Shown here in pieces: positions 1-7,414 of a DNA stretch of 16,830 bases (positions are counted from its first letter, which is position 1; each line of letters begins with the position of its first letter). Origin of the DNA: an uncultured Bacteroidales bacterium (GTDB lineage Bacteria; Bacteroidota; Bacteroidia; Bacteroidales; Muribaculaceae); assembly GCA_900549375.1 (NCBI GenBank), contig URNY01000046.1, forward strand, positions 1-16,830, given 5' to 3'. The position numbers and the translations under genes are program-made. The notes below the pieces were generated by a model. That model had not been told where the DNA came from, ran no database searches, and saw only the letters and a list, made by a program, of their open reading frames with translations.

Positions 1-179
1 CGGCATTGCCGCGAGGCCTCTTATTTATTTTAAAGGCGAACTTTTTAGAGGCGCACTAAAGTGCTTGCACGCGACCGCACCGACGCGGGGCTGATTCGGG
101 AAAATGAAGGAGGGGCTGATTCGGGAGGAGGATTTATTGGGGGAGGATAGAAGGGGGCGAAGCCGTCTCGGAAGGGGAA
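1..179. other. Left-edge intergenic stretch without a gene; possible half terminator and short direct repeat
   Basis: No credible coding frame is seen here. Bases 1-31 read as a short inverted repeat (CGGCA-T-TGCCG, 1-11), then CGAGGCCTC and a T-rich tail (TTATTTATTTT). That is what the right half of a rho-independent terminator looks like if its left arm lies outside the window, which would imply a plus-strand gene just to the left. A second small dyad (GCACT-AA-AGTGC) is at 53-64. A 15-base direct repeat, GGGGCTGATTCGGGA, occurs at 87-101 and 112-126. The stretch is downstream of the minus-strand hydrolase gene, but I see no convincing terminator for that gene. The half-terminator reading is inference. 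Confidence 0.35.
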
Positions 180-1229
180 TCAGTGGGTGCGGAGGAATTG
201 GAAGATGGTGTCGTAGGCTGCGCGGCGGGCGGGGAGGGGCGAGAGGATGAGGTCGTGGATGCCGCTGTCGATTGTGCAGACCTCACGGATGCGTCCGAGT
301 TTCATTCCCTGTTTCTGAATCATAAAGGGGTCAAGAACGCAGTCGCCTGTCTTGAATGCGGGGGTATAGGCGCAGCCGTCGATTTTCCGGCTGCTGTGCA
401 TCACGAGAATGGGAACCGTGATGTGTGAGCCATTCTTAAAAAGTTTTGACTGAGCGCTGTTGATTGCTCCAACCCAGCTGAAAGTTACGGGCGGGGAATA
501 GATCATTTTCCAGTCGGTGTTATATTCCCATTCTCCATAGTATTGTTTGAGGAGCGAATAGGCGTAGCCGTCGCAATGCGATTGCTTGATTTTGCTATCG
601 GGAGAGAATTTCGACAAGAATCCGATGAGCGGGGCTCCGACATTTCGCATAAGCGGCGAGAAGTTCCATTCGAGGAACGGGCTGTCGGTTACAACGCGGT
701 TCACGCCGATGCGAGCCCCTTTCATGGCCGCCATGTAGGCCACGGTCAATCCGCCTGTGCTGTGTCCGGAGAGTGTGATGTCGGTGTTGCCGTCGCGGCG
801 GATCTGGGCGAGAGCGGAGTCGATGTCGTTGAAATATTCCTTCTGGTCTCTGACATTGAATGGATATTGCCAGGGCTGCCAGCTGCGTCCGTATCGGCGG
901 AGGTCGACGGCGTAGAAATTATATCCAGAATCCACGAATATATCACCCATCTCTTTCTGAAAGAAATAGTCGTTGAAACCATGGACATAGAGATATGCCT
1001 TTTTCGAGGAGCGGTTGCATTTCCGGCGGATGATGGTGGAGCGACAGGGGCCATCGAATGCCGTTCCCTGATCAACATACCGTGCCTCATAGCCATCGAG
1101 AATGTCGGGATGCCATGAAAAATCGGTGGTTGGCTCTACGGGGCCGGTGTATTTCTCGGGGAAATGCCATTCACCCCAGGCGAAAGCTACCCCGAGAAAG
1201 AGCATCATCGGCAAAAGCAGGTTTTTCAT
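180..1229 (-). CDS. Secreted alpha/beta-hydrolase (serine hydrolase, Hydrolase_4/S33-like)
   Basis: A 349-residue protein with an N-terminal signal peptide (hydrophobic residues 4-18, no lipobox cysteine), so it probably acts in the periplasm or outside the cell. The fold is shown by the oxyanion-type HG near residues 83-84, the nucleophile elbow GHSTGG with Ser157, a plausible acid Asp300 and the late histidine His325 (GIHDL). Together these make a complete-looking Ser-Asp-His triad. Residues 105-113 (FYAVDLRRY) are the usual strand before the lid region of monoglyceride-lipase-like hydrolases. The substrate cannot be told; lipid esters or acyl groups would fit the family. It is the last gene of a minus-strand unit and starts 27 bp after the upstream lipoprotein gene. 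The ATG chosen gives the signal peptide directly. The fold is sure, the specificity unknown. Confidence 0.85.
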   Translation of the reverse strand: MKNLLLPMMLFLGVAFAWGEWHFPEKYTGPVEPTTDFSWHPDILDGYEARYVDQGTAFDGPCRSTIIRRKCNRSSKKAYLYVHGFNDYFFQKEMGDIFVDSGYNFYAVDLRRYGRSWQPWQYPFNVRDQKEYFNDIDSALAQIRRDGNTDITLSGHSTGGLTVAYMAAMKGARIGVNRVVTDSPFLEWNFSPLMRNVGAPLIGFLSKFSPDSKIKQSHCDGYAYSLLKQYYGEWEYNTDWKMIYSPPVTFSWVGAINSAQSKLFKNGSHITVPILVMHSSRKIDGCAYTPAFKTGDCVLDPFMIQKQGMKLGRIREVCTIDSGIHDLILSPLPARRAAYDTIFQFLRTH

Positions 1230-1256
1230 ATAGACTCCGAAAATTTTGGGAATTAC

Positions 1257-1976
1257 TTATTGCGCGGCTGAATCCTCCGCGTTCTCCTTATCGCGATGAG
1301 CGCGAAGAAGATTGATTTTTTCGCGAAGGAGCATCACTTTTCTTTCTAAAGAACCGAGTTCGCGGCGCGAGGAATAAAGCATCCAAGTGGCGGCAATCAT
1401 CTTCTTGCAGCCGTTGTCGATTTCCATTGATTTGACCGGTTTGGAATTATCAAGAAAAACGATTTTCACCGGGTTGAGTTCATTGTCGGCGATAAGGGCA
1501 GCAACAGAATCGGCCTGCGCACCGGAGAACATGACAGTGTTGAGCCCTTCGCGGCGATAATTCAGAGCTTGGTCGTGGGGCACGGTGGATGTCGTTGCCG
1601 ATACATCCGGAGCCTGGGCCTCGAGAGTGTTGAAAACACCTCCCTGCAGAGCCGCGATGAGTTCAAGTTGCTCATTATGGGAGATGCGGGCAATTACGCC
1701 TGTGGAATTGAGCGGATATTTCGATTCCCAGCCTTTGAAGATATAATAGCCTTCGACCTCTCGGGGGTTTGTGACATCGGTGAAGTCGGCGAGGCGTTCG
1801 GATATTTCATTGTTGAGGACTGCAATCCGGTTTTCGCAGGAATCTATCTGCCGCTCGGCCGCGGATATTGAATCGGTAAGGGCCTGGCGATAATCATTGC
1901 GGGCCTTTTCCTTGTCGGTCTTACCCCCGCAGGAAGCAAGGAGCAAGACCGAAAGGATAAGTATCAAATTTTTCAT
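1257..1976 (-). CDS. Hypothetical lipoprotein with two coiled-coil segments
   Basis: A 239-residue protein with a type II signal peptide: LLLASC with the lipidated cysteine at residue 16. The mature part begins with a charged helix (about 20-66) rich in E, R, N and L that looks like a coiled coil. A central globular region follows (about 75-185), then a second charged helical segment (about 204-232). Residues after the cysteine (GGKTDKE) do not look like the acidic Bacteroidetes surface-export signal, so I infer it faces the periplasm. No family is recognised. It lies between the DUF4301 gene (13 bp upstream) and the hydrolase gene (27 bp downstream) on the same strand, so co-transcription is likely. 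A helper or scaffold role next to the hydrolase is a guess. Confidence 0.8.
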   Translation of the reverse strand: MKNLILILSVLLLASCGGKTDKEKARNDYRQALTDSISAAERQIDSCENRIAVLNNEISERLADFTDVTNPREVEGYYIFKGWESKYPLNSTGVIARISHNEQLELIAALQGGVFNTLEAQAPDVSATTSTVPHDQALNYRREGLNTVMFSGAQADSVAALIADNELNPVKIVFLDNSKPVKSMEIDNGCKKMIAATWMLYSSRRELGSLERKVMLLREKINLLRAHRDKENAEDSAAQ

Positions 1977-1989
1977 ATCAGATCATTCA

Positions 1990-3522
1990 TTATATCAGAT
2001 CGGGCTGATGGGCGTCGCGGAGCAGGTCGTTGACGGTTTTTACGGGGTTGAATGTATCCGCGGGCACTTCGACGAGGATCGTGTTCCAGTCGCTCATCGC
2101 GCCGTTCCAAAGACCGGGAAGCTCAAGAGCCTTGATTTCCACGCCCTCGCGGCTTTTGAGCGATATAAAGCCTGTGGCTTTATCCACATATTGCGGGAGG
2201 TCGAAGCGGTTGCCTTTATAGTCGCGGATCGAGACTACGAGATCCACCGGATTGAAATGGGTGGATTCCTTCATCATCTTCACGGCTTCCTTGTCATCGG
2301 GATTGATCTGGGAAGCTTCAAGAATCTGGGGGCTGACAGTTCCGTCGGGGTTGAAAGCGAGGTAAGGGCCGCCACCGGGCTCACCCTCGTTCTTCACCAT
2401 TCCGCAGACGCGCATCGGTCGGTTGAGTTTCGAGAGGAGATATTCTTTCTTGGCGGCATCGTCCATGGTGTCGCATGAATCATGGGTGATGCAGAGCACG
2501 CGGCGAGTGAAATCGAGCATTTCGGCGAGTTCATCGGACGTAGCCTTGCCGCTTTCGAGGCGACGGCAATATTCATCGATGCGCTGTTTTGTGGCAACGA
2601 GAATACCACCAATTATCTTTTTGTATTTAACGGTGGATTCGCGGCGCTCGTCGGGCACGACATTATCTATGTTTTTGATGAAAATGATGTCGGAATCAAG
2701 GTCGTTGAGATTCTCGATAAGGGCGCCGTGTCCGCCGGGGCGGAAGAAGAGATTGCCGTTCTCGCGATAGGGAGTGCCGTCGAGATTAGCGGCGACAGTA
2801 TCGGTTGAGGGTTTCTGGACACTGAAAGAGATATCGAAAGTCACACCGAATTTATGTCCTATGGCTGCCGAAGCCTCCTCGACCTTCGCCTTTACAAGAG
2901 GGAGATGTTCCTCGGAGACCGTGAAATGGACCTTAACCTTATCATCTTTTCCGGAGGCATACATTGCGCCTTCAGCGAGATGCTCTTCGAGGGCTGTGCG
3001 CGATGTTCCTATCACCTTATGGAATTGGAGAAGGGCTTTCGGAAGGTGGCCGTAGTTAAGGCCGATGTTTTCGATAAGCGCTTTGGCAATATCCTTATAT
3101 CTTTTCTCGCGTATAAGGGAATCGACGCTGAGTCCATAAAGGGAGAGACAAACATAATTCAGGCGGGGGAAGAACGCGAAATCCTCGATGCGTTCGAAGA
3201 ATTTTTTCATGAAATCATTGTCGGGCTTCTCTTTTTTGCCGTTTACAAAAGAGAAGATATCCTTGAACATTCTGGATGCGGCACCGCTGGCGGGCACCAT
3301 TTTCATCACGCTACCCCCGGCGGCAAGATACTCGTCCCAGCATTTAATGGCACCGGCTTCGAGTTCCGGGGTGAGAGCCGATATTCCATGTCCGGGAGTT
3401 GCCGGGGCTTCTATTTTGAGATAGGGGAAACCCTCTTTGAGCATGCGGAGTTCCGCTTCAAGTTTCTCTTCGGATATCCCTTTGGATTCAAGGATGCGAA
3501 TGTCTTTTTCTTCTAATTTCAT
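1990..3522 (-). CDS. DUF4301 family protein
   Basis: A 510-residue protein without signal peptide or membrane segment, so cytoplasmic. I recognise it as the Bacteroidetes family DUF4301, which is normally about this length. Family-like motifs are KMVPASGAASRMFK (74-87), FRPGGHGALIENL (260-272), FIKNIDNV (281-288), KNEGEPGGGPY (377-387) and THFNPVDLV (421-429). Several resemble those of UDP-sugar pyrophosphorylases: an AGGxGTR-like loop near the N-terminus, a GGHG substrate loop, and a hydrophobic strand ending in D-N like the metal-binding Asp of those enzymes. A nucleotidyltransferase-like (GT-A) fold is therefore my inference, not established function. It is the first gene of the unit with the lipoprotein and hydrolase, and a TAATTTTG promoter box lies 63 bp upstream of its ATG. 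Confidence 0.88.
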   Translation of the reverse strand: MKLEEKDIRILESKGISEEKLEAELRMLKEGFPYLKIEAPATPGHGISALTPELEAGAIKCWDEYLAAGGSVMKMVPASGAASRMFKDIFSFVNGKKEKPDNDFMKKFFERIEDFAFFPRLNYVCLSLYGLSVDSLIREKRYKDIAKALIENIGLNYGHLPKALLQFHKVIGTSRTALEEHLAEGAMYASGKDDKVKVHFTVSEEHLPLVKAKVEEASAAIGHKFGVTFDISFSVQKPSTDTVAANLDGTPYRENGNLFFRPGGHGALIENLNDLDSDIIFIKNIDNVVPDERRESTVKYKKIIGGILVATKQRIDEYCRRLESGKATSDELAEMLDFTRRVLCITHDSCDTMDDAAKKEYLLSKLNRPMRVCGMVKNEGEPGGGPYLAFNPDGTVSPQILEASQINPDDKEAVKMMKESTHFNPVDLVVSIRDYKGNRFDLPQYVDKATGFISLKSREGVEIKALELPGLWNGAMSDWNTILVEVPADTFNPVKTVNDLLRDAHQPDLI

Positions 3523-3584
3523 GATATGTGTTTTTGAATAATTATTTCGGATGAGCGGGGATCAGCGTTTGTTGCCCGCATATG

Positions 3585-3592
3585 CAAAATTA
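3585..3592 (-). promoter_or_regulatory. Candidate -7 box for the DUF4301 operon
   Basis: On the minus strand this reads TAATTTTG, a full match to the Bacteroidetes -7 consensus TAnnTTTG. A TTTG that could be the -33 element is at 3617-3620, but the 24-nt gap is longer than the usual 19-21, so only the -7 half is well supported. Confidence 0.5.
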
Positions 3593-3601
3593 ACATTTAT
3601 T

Positions 3602-3621
3602 TTTTGCAATTTGTTGCAAAA
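3602..3621. promoter_or_regulatory. Dyad TTTTGCAA-N4-TTGCAAAA in the divergent promoter region
   Basis: Perfect 8-base arms (3602-3609 and 3614-3621) with a 4-base spacer lie between the divergent DUF4301 and TonB-receptor-like genes, just upstream of the DUF4301 -7 box. Its size and symmetry fit a dimeric repressor or activator site. There is no T-tract and no preceding gene end, so it is unlikely to be a terminator. No regulator can be named. Confidence 0.4.
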
Positions 3622-3723
3622 CGCCATCTGTAGTAAATAATTTTCAATGTTGTGTAAACTTTTTTAGGAAAATGCTGTCGAAGAAATGTAGTTGTTTTGA
3701 AGTTTCTACAGTTGATATACGTT

Positions 3724-6567
3724 ATGAAAAAATTGTTGCTTCTATCGTTGTCGCTACTGCTCGTCGGCCTCGGGGCCGCGGCAGCCGTGATACGGGGAAA
3801 GGTAGCCGACGAATCGGCATCCCCGTTGCCCGGCGTGACGGCTCAGCTTATCCAATATCCCGATTCGGTGAGAAAAGGATTCATCGTGACGGGCGCTAAA
3901 GGGGATTTCTCGTTCAAGGGGATAAAGCCGGGTAATTATTCGTTGCGGCTGACAATGGTGGGGATGGATGATCTGGAGCGAACGATTGCCGTGAGCGATA
4001 CGACGAGAACCCTCGATGTCGGCACTTTGAAGATGCAGGAGACCGCCACCGTGCTCAAAGAGGCTGTTGTGACGGGAGTAAAGGCCGCGGTAGTGGCAAA
4101 ACAGGACACGATGGAATTCAATGCCGGGTCCTACAAGACGAAAGTAAACGCTTCTGTGGAGGATCTTCTTAAGAAACTTCCCGGCGTAGAAGTGGGCAGC
4201 GACGGCAGCATCACCTCCGGAGGTAAGACCGTGACCAAGGTGCTTGTCGACGGCAAAGAGTTTTTCGGTGAGGATACAAAGATGGCCACGAAGAATCTCC
4301 CTTCCGACATGGTTGATAAGGTGCAGGTGGTGGATCGCAAGAGCGACCTTGCCCGTATCACCGGAGTGGACGACGGCGAAGAGGAAACGGTGATCAATCT
4401 CACGGTGAAGAAGAATATGAAAAACGGATGGTTCGGCACCGTTCAGGGAGGCTATGGAACCGACAAGCGTTATGAAGGAAGCTTCAATATTTCCACATTC
4501 AACGACAACAACCAGATCTCATTTGTCGGAGGAGCCAACAACACCAACGACCTCGGATTCTCCGACGGCGGCCGCGGCCGCTTCATGAGTTTCGGCCCCG
4601 GAGGAGGCATTACGACCTCGCAGCGCTTCGGCATCAATTTCAATCTCGGGAAGTCCGACAAGTTCCGGGTGGGCGGAAACATATTCTATACGCATTCCGA
4701 CCAAAAGACCACAAGTTTCAAAGACACGCAATATCTCTTCCCCGATTCCACAAGCTATCAGACTCAGGGAAGCGCGTCGCGCGACAGGGGACACAACGTG
4801 AATGCGGATTTCCGGATGGAATGGAAAATCGACGATAACAACACCCTCGATTTCCGTCCACATTTTTCGTTCAACAGCCGCCACTCGGAACTTAACGACA
4901 CTTCATTCCTGCGGGCCGGGGATGCCCTTCGGACCCTTGTGAACTCCAACGAGACAGAGCGATTCAACCATGGCACGAGCTATAATGTCGGAGGCCGGCT
5001 GATCTTCAATCATAAATTTGCCTCCCATCCGGGAAGATCGTTCAGCGTGCAGGCCAACTATGAGTTTACCGACACTAAACAGCATACCACCACATGGAGC
5101 GATATCGAGTATTATCTGCGTCAGGACGATAGCGAGACACTCTATCGCTTCATGGACAATCATCAGTGGAATAACAGCGTCGGGGCGCGCCTGACGTGGA
5201 CCGAGCCTCTGGGCGACGTGAAACGCGGCAATTTCCTGCAGGTGGCCTACAGGTTGAATTTCCGGTTCAATAATGCCAACAAGGATACCTATAACATCCC
5301 CATTCCCGAGGGTGTCGAGGCATTCCGCCCGGCAGACCTGACGGGCATCCCCGCCGATTCGGAATTCAGCGGAGATCTCTCCAACCGATTCCGCAACAAA
5401 TTCATGACCCACGAACTGCAGATAGGCTATAAGAAGGTGAATAAGAAATATACTCTTGAAGCAGGAATGGTTTTTCAACCGTCGAGCAGCAGCAGTAAGG
5501 ATCTTATAAACGATGCCCGCAACATACCGACACGCAGCGTATGGAATGTGGCTCCTTTCGCGCGGTTCCGCTATCGTTTCTCGAAAACGAAGGCAATCCG
5601 GGTTGATTATCGGGCGCGCACATCGCAACCGTCTCTTACTCAACTGCAGCCGGTGACCGATGTTTCCGATCCCCTCAACATCGTGAAGGGAAATCCGGAA
5701 CTGAAACCGACGTTTACGCAATCGCTCAATATACACTTCAACAACTACAACACGGCCACCCAGCAGTCGATGTTTGCGGCGGCACGTCTCCAGTATTCGA
5801 GCAATGTTGTTGTAAACAGGACAGTGACCGACAGGGAAACGGGCGTGAGGACCACAGAATACACCAATGCAAGCGGAAATTTCTCCGGTTTCGGTATGTT
5901 CATGCTCAACCAGCCATTCCGCAACCGCAACTGGCGATTCTCCGTGAGGGCGAGGGCAAGATATTCATCATCGGCAGGATATATCAACGGCGAATTCAAC
6001 CGTTCGGGGAATCTGAACCTGGCTCCGAATGCGGGAATCACGTTTACCTCCGATATATTCCAGATGTCGGTGAATCCGAATTATTCCTTCAATATGGCCA
6101 CCAACTCGCTGCCGCAACAGCGGAACCAGTATACGCATTCCTACGGATTCAATACCGATGCCTCTCTCTATCTTCCTTTCGGACTGGAATTGAATACCGA
6201 TCTTACATTCGACAAGTCCACCGGTTATTCGGCCGGCTTCAATACCTCGAGCTGGCTTTGGAATGCGCAGATATCCTATAGTTTCCTTCGCGACAAAAGT
6301 CTGACGCTGAGTGTCAGGGCTTATGATATCCTCGCCCAGAACCGCAATATCTCACGTTCCGTCAGCGCTAACCAGATCACGGACGGTCGCTATAACGACC
6401 TGACGCGTTATGTGATGTTCGGGATTTCCTATACGTTCAACACGCTGAAGAACAAGAAGCGGCCCGACACTGACCGTTTCGGGGATCATCCGGGCCCCCC
6501 TCCCGGTGAAAGAAGAGGACACGGCGGCATGCGCCCGATGGGACCGCCTCCCGGAGGGCCGAGATGA
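3724..6567 (+). CDS. TonB-dependent-receptor-like outer-membrane beta-barrel protein with carboxypeptidase-regulatory-like N-domain
   Basis: A 947-residue outer-membrane protein. The signal peptide is residues 1-20. A CarboxypepD_reg-like Ig domain follows (about 22-105, with GVTAQL, GDFSFKGIKPGNYSLR). A plug-like domain (about 118-230) holds VEDLLKKLPGVEV and VLVDGKEFFGED. The long beta-barrel runs from about 235 to 912 with alternating aromatic strands ending at YVMFGISYTF. This matches the 'outer membrane beta-barrel family' proteins (OMP_b-brl_3 type) related to TonB receptors. A Gly/Pro/Arg-rich tail of about 35 residues with two GPPPG motifs follows the last strand. No SusD-like partner is adjacent, so a SusCD glycan pair is not supported; the cargo is unknown. 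I chose ATG 3724 over an in-frame TTG at 3697 because the signal peptide begins exactly there. No strong promoter match was seen upstream. Confidence 0.88.
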   Translation: MKKLLLLSLSLLLVGLGAAAAVIRGKVADESASPLPGVTAQLIQYPDSVRKGFIVTGAKGDFSFKGIKPGNYSLRLTMVGMDDLERTIAVSDTTRTLDVGTLKMQETATVLKEAVVTGVKAAVVAKQDTMEFNAGSYKTKVNASVEDLLKKLPGVEVGSDGSITSGGKTVTKVLVDGKEFFGEDTKMATKNLPSDMVDKVQVVDRKSDLARITGVDDGEEETVINLTVKKNMKNGWFGTVQGGYGTDKRYEGSFNISTFNDNNQISFVGGANNTNDLGFSDGGRGRFMSFGPGGGITTSQRFGINFNLGKSDKFRVGGNIFYTHSDQKTTSFKDTQYLFPDSTSYQTQGSASRDRGHNVNADFRMEWKIDDNNTLDFRPHFSFNSRHSELNDTSFLRAGDALRTLVNSNETERFNHGTSYNVGGRLIFNHKFASHPGRSFSVQANYEFTDTKQHTTTWSDIEYYLRQDDSETLYRFMDNHQWNNSVGARLTWTEPLGDVKRGNFLQVAYRLNFRFNNANKDTYNIPIPEGVEAFRPADLTGIPADSEFSGDLSNRFRNKFMTHELQIGYKKVNKKYTLEAGMVFQPSSSSSKDLINDARNIPTRSVWNVAPFARFRYRFSKTKAIRVDYRARTSQPSLTQLQPVTDVSDPLNIVKGNPELKPTFTQSLNIHFNNYNTATQQSMFAAARLQYSSNVVVNRTVTDRETGVRTTEYTNASGNFSGFGMFMLNQPFRNRNWRFSVRARARYSSSAGYINGEFNRSGNLNLAPNAGITFTSDIFQMSVNPNYSFNMATNSLPQQRNQYTHSYGFNTDASLYLPFGLELNTDLTFDKSTGYSAGFNTSSWLWNAQISYSFLRDKSLTLSVRAYDILAQNRNISRSVSANQITDGRYNDLTRYVMFGISYTFNTLKNKKRPDTDRFGDHPGPPPGERRGHGGMRPMGPPPGGPR

Positions 6568-6573
6568 AATATA

Positions 6574-6602
6574 ACGGGCTGAAGCACTAAGCTTCAGCCC
6601 GT
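6574..6602. terminator. Strong hairpin after the TonB-receptor-like gene, probably bidirectional
   Basis: A perfect 12-bp stem (ACGGGCTGAAGC, 6574-6585, with its complement at 6591-6602) and a 5-base loop begins 7 bp after the stop at 6567. It lies between convergent genes and may also stop minus-strand transcription. There is no long T-tract on either side. Confidence 0.65.
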
Positions 6603-6618
6603 CAGGTTCATGATTCGG

Positions 6619-6642
6619 TTTCTAATCTGGAGAAATTAGAAA
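6619..6642 (-). terminator. Possible second hairpin at the end of the minus-strand barrel gene
   Basis: TTTCTAAT (6619-6626) and ATTAGAAA (6635-6642) are perfect complements around an 8-base loop. The right arm overlaps the last codons and the TAA stop of the barrel gene. It is AT-rich and weak, so it may only assist the stronger hairpin at 6574-6602. Confidence 0.3.
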
Positions 6643-7403
6643 ACGAGACCTACACTGATTGTCCATAAGTTTGTGGCGAAACGAGGGGTCTTACCATCGG
6701 CATATCCTCCGCCGGTCTCTTCTTCCATGAGATCATCGACAAGATTCTTATATCTCGCGCGGCCTCCTTTGTATTGGAACCCAACGTCGAGTTTACGCCA
6801 CATCACATTGAATCCGCCGGCAAACATGCATGCGAATGCGTTGTGGAATTCCATCTCCTCTTCATCTGAAGTGATTATGGCCGAATAAGATGGGACAACG
6901 TTGAAATATACACGGAATTTAAGCCTTGAAAGATTCTTGTTGCAGCTGTTGAAGAATGGAGCGAATGTCGCTGTCGGACCGATGCCGATACCGGCGATGA
7001 GCTGATGTTTTCCGAGTGTCGGCGAGTCGATATCTTCATCATAACCTCCATCCATCATATCCTTTATAGAGCCATGTCCTTTCTCGAAGTTGGCATAGTT
7101 GATCTGGGCGCCGAACTGAATGCCGAACTTGAGGAAATTGCCGATAGCCTTGCGATGAAGATATATGTTGTTCATCATGTCGAGGGAGAGACCCCAGCGG
7201 CTGTCGAGCGAACCTCAGTAAAGCGAACCGCGGTCGAGGTTGGCGAAAGTATAGCCGAGGCGGAATTCTCTTCTGTCTTTTTTCCAGAGGTTGGGATTGA
7301 TAACCTCGCTGGAGTTTGCGGAATCGGAGGATTTTCCGTCATTTCCCGCATAACCCGGTATGGCAAGCATCAGCAGACCGAGTATAAGGCAAAGTTTTTT
7401 CAT
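6636..7403 (-). pseudogene. Small outer-membrane beta-barrel protein gene interrupted by an in-frame TGA
   Basis: Read through, the frame gives 255 codon positions. A clear signal peptide (MKKLCLILGLLMLAIPGYA) starts at 7403, followed by a short linker and alternating barrel-like strands (FRLGYTFANL; later FGIQFGAQI, GIGIGPTATFAPFF, LDVGFQYKG), ending in GLVF, a typical outer-membrane C-terminus. The frame is broken by one TGA at 7215-7217, after about 62 residues, so only a short secreted peptide is made unless there is readthrough or restart at Met-Met (7178). The protein restarted there would lack a signal peptide. Around the stop the coding strand holds a 15-bp tandem pair, RGSLY then [stop]GSLD, and a single CGA-to-TGA change explains the break. 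UGA is an ordinary stop in neighbouring genes, so code change is unlikely. It starts 11 bp after the lipoprotein gene and is probably co-transcribed. The family is a small porin-like barrel of unknown role; sequencing error is possible. Confidence 0.7.
7207..7229 (-). repeat. Direct repeat GGTTCGCT (minus strand) flanking the premature stop
   Basis: AGCGAACC occurs at 7207-7214 and 7222-7229 on the plus strand, 15 bases apart, so in phase with the codons. Each copy encodes Gly-Ser-Leu on the minus strand. The larger 15-bp units around them are imperfect tandem copies. The TGA takes the place of the Arg codon in the second unit. Confidence 0.6.
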
Positions 7404-7414
7404 ATCGTTCAGAT

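Noticed and set aside
543..1118. Plus-strand open frame of 191 codons opposite the hydrolase gene
   Set aside because: It lies wholly on the antisense of a gene with intact catalytic motifs and shows no recognisable protein features.
2854..3516. Plus-strand open frame of 220 codons opposite the DUF4301 gene
   Set aside because: Antisense shadow of a well conserved gene; no signal, motif or promoter supports it.
3689..3700. TAGTTGTTTTG as a -7 promoter box for the TonB-receptor-like gene
   Set aside because: The spacing between TA and TTTG is five bases rather than two, and no -33 partner is present.
3697..3723. Upstream TTG start adding nine residues to the TonB-receptor-like protein
   Set aside because: The ATG at 3724 begins a textbook signal peptide; the extra residues precede it without purpose.
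4903..5736. Minus-strand open frame of 277 codons inside the TonB-receptor-like gene
   Set aside because: Shadow of a GC-balanced gene; its translation has no family resemblance and the opposite strand is plainly coding.
7215..7217. TGA recoding (selenocysteine or altered genetic code) in the barrel gene
   Set aside because: TGA is the normal stop of several neighbours (rfbB, rfbC, rfbA, bioA, the hydrolase), I see no evident SECIS-like hairpin, and the expected residue seems to be Arg.
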